NCBI GenBank assembly: GCA_026390285.1
Contig: JAPLGH010000072.1
Location: 1 to 18,379 of the forward strand
DNA: 18,379 nucleotides
Direction of reading: 5' to 3'
Source of the DNA: Caldisericota bacterium
GTDB taxonomy: Bacteria; Caldisericota; Caldisericia; Cryosericales; Cryosericaceae
Shown: positions 14,995 to 18,379 of the stretch, one piece after another
Position numbering within the stretch: the stretch's first letter is position 1
Layout of the letters: each line of letters starts with the position of its first letter
Program-made: the position numbers and the translations under genes
The notes under the pieces: generated by a model
Databases searched by the model: none
Told to the model about the DNA's origin: nothing
The model's input: only the letters and a program-made list of their open reading frames with translations

Positions 14995-15466
14995 AGTCAA
15001 GGCCTCCTTTGGAATCTCCAGACTGCTGAGACCCACAGGACTCTTCGCGGCTCGCTGGAGACATGGTCTAGGACCCCAGACTATTGGGCTACTGAAAGGA
15101 CATCTATTGAAAGTGAGGTTGCTGTCTTTTTTCAATGGCTGACGGGTCAATGCTCCGGTCTTCCCGTGTGACAGCCCTACCGTCACGAGTGATGACGCCA
15201 GAGAAAACAGATGGTCCACGTAGTTCTAGGAGCGTACGTCCCCCCAGCGACGACACAAAGTAGGGATCTCCGATGACCGAGCTCGGGGTGCGCCAATCAG
15301 AACCTCTACTGCTGGTCGTGACGAGAGCTCCATGCCCCTCGGCTCCACCATCGTCACCGTCTGCTTCCACTAGTGAAGCCTGTCTGCCAAGTGCTCGCAT
15401 TGGCAAAGCACAACGCCGGTGACCGGCCGGCCGCGGTTGTTTCACGTCAGGACGGATGGCTAGCTC
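14995..15466. other. Non-coding stretch holding the propeller-gene leader and E4
   Basis: On the minus strand TTGAAA and TTCAAT with an 18-base spacer, near 15109-15138, are a weak promoter candidate for the propeller gene. E4 occupies 15209-15350. After it, 15351-15466 holds only a short GCCGG/CCGGC hairpin past the rel stop. No gene is supported. Confidence 0.45.
15209..15350 (+). repeat. E4 repeat ending in a tRNA-Ala 3'-end copy, right edge of the array
   Basis: The core 15335-15350 equals the tRNA 3' end. The last 76 bases (15275-15350) pair best with E1. The flank after it (TCGTCACCGTC) should be the original chromosomal sequence that followed the tRNA if the array arose by integration. 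It lies about 210 bases 5' of the propeller gene. Confidence 0.8.
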
Positions 15467-17491
15467 CTACTGCTGTTTGACCGTAATTACAGACGTCAGT
15501 CCCCTAAGCGATTCCATTATTTGTCGATAGGCCGCTTCGTCGGCGAACTCGGCGACGATCTTGATTTGTGTTCGCGGCGCCTCACCCTTCTTCCTGAACA
15601 TGGACAGATGCTCTGCATTTTTCATGTACTTGATATTGATGTCTCTCTTTGCAAACTCCTCAGACACTTGGTAGAGCACTCCGGGGACATTCAGAGTCTC
15701 TATGACAATCGTCCGTTCACGCGCTTTCCGGGGAATCATCTCCCAGTGAGCTTCTACAAGACGCTCCGGCTCCATGGCCAGCGATGGAATATTGGCACAG
15801 TCGACCCTGTGGATCGTGACTCCTCTGCCACGCGTCACGTAACCCACAACCTCATCAGGATACGAGGGGCTGCAACACGTGGCCATGATGATTGGGACGG
15901 TCGCATCACCTCGAACGACGATCCGAAATCCACTGTCTGCCGCTGCCCGCCGGTAGGATACTGGCTGGCGCGTCACAACAGTACGAGGGCGCTCCTCCAC
16001 GTCGGACCTATCGGGGGCCGCACGCTCCAGTTCCTTCTTCCGCAGATATGCCCGGATATGCCCCTTTGTCGAGGCAGCCTTGACGAATTTCAGCCAGTCC
16101 GACTTCGGCCCTCCGGAATTCCTCGACGTGATGATCTGTACGCGGTCCCCAGTCACCAGTTCCGTATCGATCGGCACGATACGATCGTTGACTCTGGCTC
16201 CAACCAGGTTGTTCCCTATGTCCGTATGGATGTGATAGGCAAAATCCACGGGGGTAGAGCCGACCGGCAGATTGATGACGTCTCCTTTTGGCGTGAAAAC
16301 GAGAACCTCATCTGAGAAGACGTCCACCTTGACCCGTTCGACGAACTCACTGCTGCTGCGAACGTCCTTCTGCCAGTCAACCATCTTACGCAGCCAGGCG
16401 AACCGCTCCGAATCAACCAGATCGGCCGCCTTGCCTTCCTTGTACTTCCAGTGGGCTGCCACGCCCATCTCATCAACTTCGTGCATGCGCTTGGTTCGTA
16501 TCTGGATTTCGAGCGGCTCTCCGTTGGAGCCCATCACCGTCGTGTGCAGTGATTGATAGCCATTTGGCTTCGGCAGAGCAATGTAGTCCTTCACCCGCCC
16601 GGGAACGACTGTGAATGCCTCGTGCACGTATCCCAGAACGAGGTAGCACTCGGGAATCGCGTTGACGAGTATCCGTACAGCAGTGAGGTCATAGATTTCT
16701 TCGAAGGTCTTGCCTTGCTGAACCATTTTTCGGTAGATGCTATACAAATTCTTTGGACGACCCGAGACCTGAGCGCGGATTTCCTTCTCTTCCAGGAAAT
16801 GCACGATCTGCTCGATCGTTTCTCTCACAAACGCTTCCCGTTCGACCCGCTTGGCAGCAACAAGTCCAGCCAGTCTCCGATACTCATCGGGATTCAGGTA
16901 GCGGAATGCGAGATCCTCCATCTCCCACTTGAGCTCATAGATCCCGAGCCGGTGGGCGAGAGGAACGTAGATCTCCATGGTCTCCTGGGCAATGCGCTGT
17001 TGCTTGTCCTCGCTCAGATATTGCAGCGTGCGCATATTGTGCAGTCGGTCGGCCAGCTTGATCAGGACCACCCGCAGATCTGCAGCCATGGCAAGGAGGA
17101 TCTTGCGGACGTTCTCGAGGTTGGTTTCCTGGCGAGACAGGTAATTCAAGCCCCGCAGTTTCGTCACTCCCTCGACAAGTGCCGCCACCTTGACCCCGAA
17201 ACCCTCTTCAAGTTCCTTCGCAGTCGTTTGCGTGTCCTCAAGCACATCGTGCATCAGGCAGGCAGCGTACGTTTCCGCGTCCAGGCGATAGTCGGCCAGC
17301 ACCAGGGCGGCCTTGACTGGGTGCAGCATATAGGGAGCGCCAGAAGCACGTTTCTGGTCCCCATGCCTCTGGCGCGCAAACACGAACGCTCGTTCAACGA
17401 GGCCCACCTCCTCTGGGGAGAGCCAGCTTCGAAGCGTCGCTATGAGAGTCTCATACTCCTTGTCAACGTCAAACTCGGTGTCAAGCTTCAA
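15467..17491 (-). CDS. rel: Bifunctional (p)ppGpp synthetase/hydrolase (Rel/SpoT)
   Basis: This enzyme makes and degrades the alarmone (p)ppGpp for the stringent response. Domains in the 674-residue protein run in the standard order. The HD hydrolase (about 40-190) has HGDQKRASG, MLHP, HDVLEDT and KLADRLHNMRTL intact. The synthetase (about 235-355) has DLTAVRILV, KDYIALPKPNGYQSLHTTV and EIQIRTKRMHE. The TGS domain (about 390-455) has VFTPKGDVINLP. A zinc-finger/CC region (about 560-595) has ATCCSPSYPDEVVGYVTRGRG, and an ACT domain ends the protein. Both catalytic halves look functional. The length is somewhat below the common 720-740, the shortening lying between TGS and CC. The drawn start is TTG 17491, which overlaps the apt stop (TTGA); its ribosome site is weak, so it depends on coupling. 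Stop is TAG. Confidence 0.95.
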   Translation of the reverse strand: MKLDTEFDVDKEYETLIATLRSWLSPEEVGLVERAFVFARQRHGDQKRASGAPYMLHPVKAALVLADYRLDAETYAACLMHDVLEDTQTTAKELEEGFGVKVAALVEGVTKLRGLNYLSRQETNLENVRKILLAMAADLRVVLIKLADRLHNMRTLQYLSEDKQQRIAQETMEIYVPLAHRLGIYELKWEMEDLAFRYLNPDEYRRLAGLVAAKRVEREAFVRETIEQIVHFLEEKEIRAQVSGRPKNLYSIYRKMVQQGKTFEEIYDLTAVRILVNAIPECYLVLGYVHEAFTVVPGRVKDYIALPKPNGYQSLHTTVMGSNGEPLEIQIRTKRMHEVDEMGVAAHWKYKEGKAADLVDSERFAWLRKMVDWQKDVRSSSEFVERVKVDVFSDEVLVFTPKGDVINLPVGSTPVDFAYHIHTDIGNNLVGARVNDRIVPIDTELVTGDRVQIITSRNSGGPKSDWLKFVKAASTKGHIRAYLRKKELERAAPDRSDVEERPRTVVTRQPVSYRRAAADSGFRIVVRGDATVPIIMATCCSPSYPDEVVGYVTRGRGVTIHRVDCANIPSLAMEPERLVEAHWEMIPRKARERTIVIETLNVPGVLYQVSEEFAKRDINIKYMKNAEHLSMFRKKGEAPRTQIKIVAEFADEAAYRQIMESLRGLTSVITVKQQ

Positions 17492-18000
17492 AGGTCAAGC
17501 AGCGATACAACCCTTCCACCACTCAGCTTGCTGGCTCCGCCGAGGTCCTTCAGAGTCACCAGAAACGCATACGCGACAATGTCGCCGCCCAACGACCTCA
17601 CAAGATCGGCCGTGGCGCTGACAGTGCCGCCCGTCGCCAGCAGATCATCGACAACGAGCACGCGTTCGCCGGGCCTGATGGCGTCCTCGTGCATCTCAAG
17701 GATGGATACGCCGTATTCAAGCTCGTATTCCTTGCGAATCGACTTGAAGGGGAGCTTCCCAGGCTTGCGGGCAGGAACAAAGCCGACGTGCAAGGCGTAA
17801 GCCAGGGCGGCGCCGATGATGAAGCCTCTCGCTTCCACGCCGACAATCTTGTCGATGCGGTCTGTTTTGAACCGTCCTGCCAGCTCGTCGACCGCAAATC
17901 CAAACGCATCAGGATTTCCCATGAGCGGCGTAAGGTCCCTGAACATGATTCCCTTCTGAGGAAAGTCAGGTATGTCGCGTATGAAGTCTCTCAGGTTCAT
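17488..18000 (-). CDS. apt: Adenine phosphoribosyltransferase
   Basis: The enzyme salvages adenine to AMP using PRPP. The 170-residue product has the family N-terminus (IRDIPDFPQKGIMFRDLTPL, residues 7-26), GVEARGFIIGAALA (54-67) and the PRPP loop VLVVDDLLATGGT (114-126). The start is ATG 18000 with GGGAGG 5 bases upstream; an upstream in-frame ATG at 18015 overlaps that ribosome site and is less likely. The gene sits between secF and rel, an order common in Gram-positive and thermophilic bacteria. Stop is TGA, overlapping the rel start. Confidence 0.96.
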   Translation of the reverse strand: MNLRDFIRDIPDFPQKGIMFRDLTPLMGNPDAFGFAVDELAGRFKTDRIDKIVGVEARGFIIGAALAYALHVGFVPARKPGKLPFKSIRKEYELEYGVSILEMHEDAIRPGERVLVVDDLLATGGTVSATADLVRSLGGDIVAYAFLVTLKDLGGASKLSGGRVVSLLDL

Positions 18001-18046
18001 GTTGCCTCCCTGCATTGTCCTTCGTCGATCGCAAACCCTGGAAGCA

Positions 18047-18379
18047 TTATGCCTTCTGCAAAGCAGCGGCCTTCTCTCTGCCCTGCACCCACAGTACCAG
18101 CAGAGGTGTCGAAATGTAGATGGAGGAGTAGGTCCCGGAGATGATGCCCACTAGCAGGGTTGTCGAGAAGTCGCGAATTGGCGCGCCACCCATGATGAAC
18201 AGAACCAGCACAGCTAGAAATGTCGTGAAAGACGTGTTGAACGAACGCATCCACGTCTCAGTGACGGCGGCGTTTGCAAGCTTGTCGAACGGTTCTTTTG
18301 CCCCCCGATACCGCAGTTTCTCACGGATGCGGTCCATAACGACGACACCATCCTGCACCGAGTAGGTAACGATGGCAAG
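18047..18379 (-). CDS. secF: Protein translocase subunit SecF, C-terminal part (runs off the window)
   Basis: SecF works with SecD to use the proton motive force in late steps of Sec export. About 110 residues are present, in frame to the window edge. They include the signature YSVQDGVVVMDRIREKLR, then TETWMRSFNTSFTTFLAVL and a final membrane hairpin with GIISGTYSSIYISTPLLVLW. These match the last three membrane helices of SecF. Stop is TAA. 46 bases separate it from apt. Confidence 0.95.
   Translation of the reverse strand, partial: LAIVTYSVQDGVVVMDRIREKLRYRGAKEPFDKLANAAVTETWMRSFNTSFTTFLAVLVLFIMGGAPIRDFSTTLLVGIISGTYSSIYISTPLLVLWVQGREKAAALQKA

Larger units (their letters stand above)
7754..15350 (+). 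mobile_element. Putative tRNA-Ala-anchored array of four accessory modules
   Basis: Copies of the tRNA 3' end (CCCCTCGGCTCCACCA) lie at 8913-8928, 11174-11189, 13187-13202 (two mismatches) and 15335-15350, all in the tRNA orientation. They divide the interval into modules of about 1.2, 2.3, 2.0 and 2.1 kb. Each module holds one accessory gene or operon on the minus strand, and each ends on the right in a related E repeat. Core genes resume directly after the last copy (rel stop at 15467). This is what repeated site-specific integration at a tRNA 3' end, or cassette-by-cassette accretion, would leave. No recombinase gene is seen, so mobility would have to be supplied in trans or be lost. The repeats are seen; the mobile-element reading is inference. 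Confidence 0.6.

Noticed and set aside
13708..15171. 487-codon plus-strand open frame
   Set aside because: It is antisense to the propeller gene. Its apparent repeats mirror the blade repeats, and the minus-strand frame has signal peptide, ribosome site and known domains.
8853..15350. E repeats as classical integron attC sites
   Set aside because: No GTTRRRY or RYYYAAC boxes were found at their ends, and no integron integrase lies in the window.
8790..15350. E repeats as extra or pseudo tRNA-Ala genes
   Set aside because: Only the last 16 nt match. There is no pairing acceptor stem, anticodon arm or standard T loop, and the copies resemble one another more than the tRNA.
7754..15350. CRISPR array or toxin-antitoxin system in the array
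   Set aside because: The repeats are 1.2-2.3 kb apart, not spacer-sized, and no Cas-like or small paired toxin-antitoxin genes are seen.
15415..15427. GCCGG/CCGGC hairpin past the rel stop as a terminator
   Set aside because: The stem is only 5 bp with no T-run after it on the minus strand.
16553..17800. 415-codon plus-strand open frame
   Set aside because: It is antisense to rel and apt, both of which are clear family members.

Overview
The window is a bacterial chromosome segment of moderately high GC. Nearly every gene is on the minus strand, with short gaps, many ATGA-type start/stop overlaps and good Shine-Dalgarno sites. Of the 17 genes whose stop codon lies inside the window, about nine end in TGA, seven in TAG and one in TAA, so the standard code is in use. 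The taxon cannot be fixed from sequence alone. The glmU-prs-L25 and secF-apt-rel gene orders, ThyX in place of ThyA, and a secreted protein ending in a copper-amine-oxidase-N-like (stalk) domain suggest an anaerobic lineage near Firmicutes, Thermotogota or Caldisericota/Cryosericota. That is a low-confidence guess.

Region 1 (1-7677) is core metabolism. An apparent operon runs leftward from a promoter at about 7571-7598: MTAP/PNP-family nucleoside phosphorylase, thyX, tdh, kbl, glmU, prs. The L25 gene follows with its own promoter and ends at a strong intrinsic terminator (683-709). Beyond it lies a YmdB-family phosphodiesterase gene interrupted by an in-frame TAG exactly where the family usually has a conserved Lys.

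Region 2 (7678-15350) is the unusual part. A tRNA-Ala(CGC) gene on the plus strand is followed by four accessory modules. Each module is closed on its right by a copy of the last 16 nt of that tRNA (CCCCTCGGCTCCACCA), embedded in a longer repeat family of about 115-140 bp (called E1-E4 here). The final 76 nt of E1-E4 have exactly the same length in all four, the same length as the tRNA. The modules carry a flavin reductase-like protein; a BcrAB-like ABC exporter; a 3-TM protein, a methyltransferase and a 4-TM protein; and a secreted beta-propeller/stalk protein. All cargo genes point back toward the tRNA, so each E repeat lies 5' of its module's genes. No integrase, transposase or reverse transcriptase is visible. 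The layout resembles serial tRNA-directed integration, or an integron-like array in which the tRNA 3' end plays the att role. This is the best candidate for an undescribed system.

Region 3 (15467-18379) returns to core genes: bifunctional (p)ppGpp synthetase/hydrolase, adenine phosphoribosyltransferase and the C-terminal part of SecF. Together the core genes cover purine salvage and PRPP supply (apt, prs, nucleoside phosphorylase), dTMP synthesis, threonine breakdown to glycine and acetyl-CoA, UDP-GlcNAc synthesis, stringent control and protein export.
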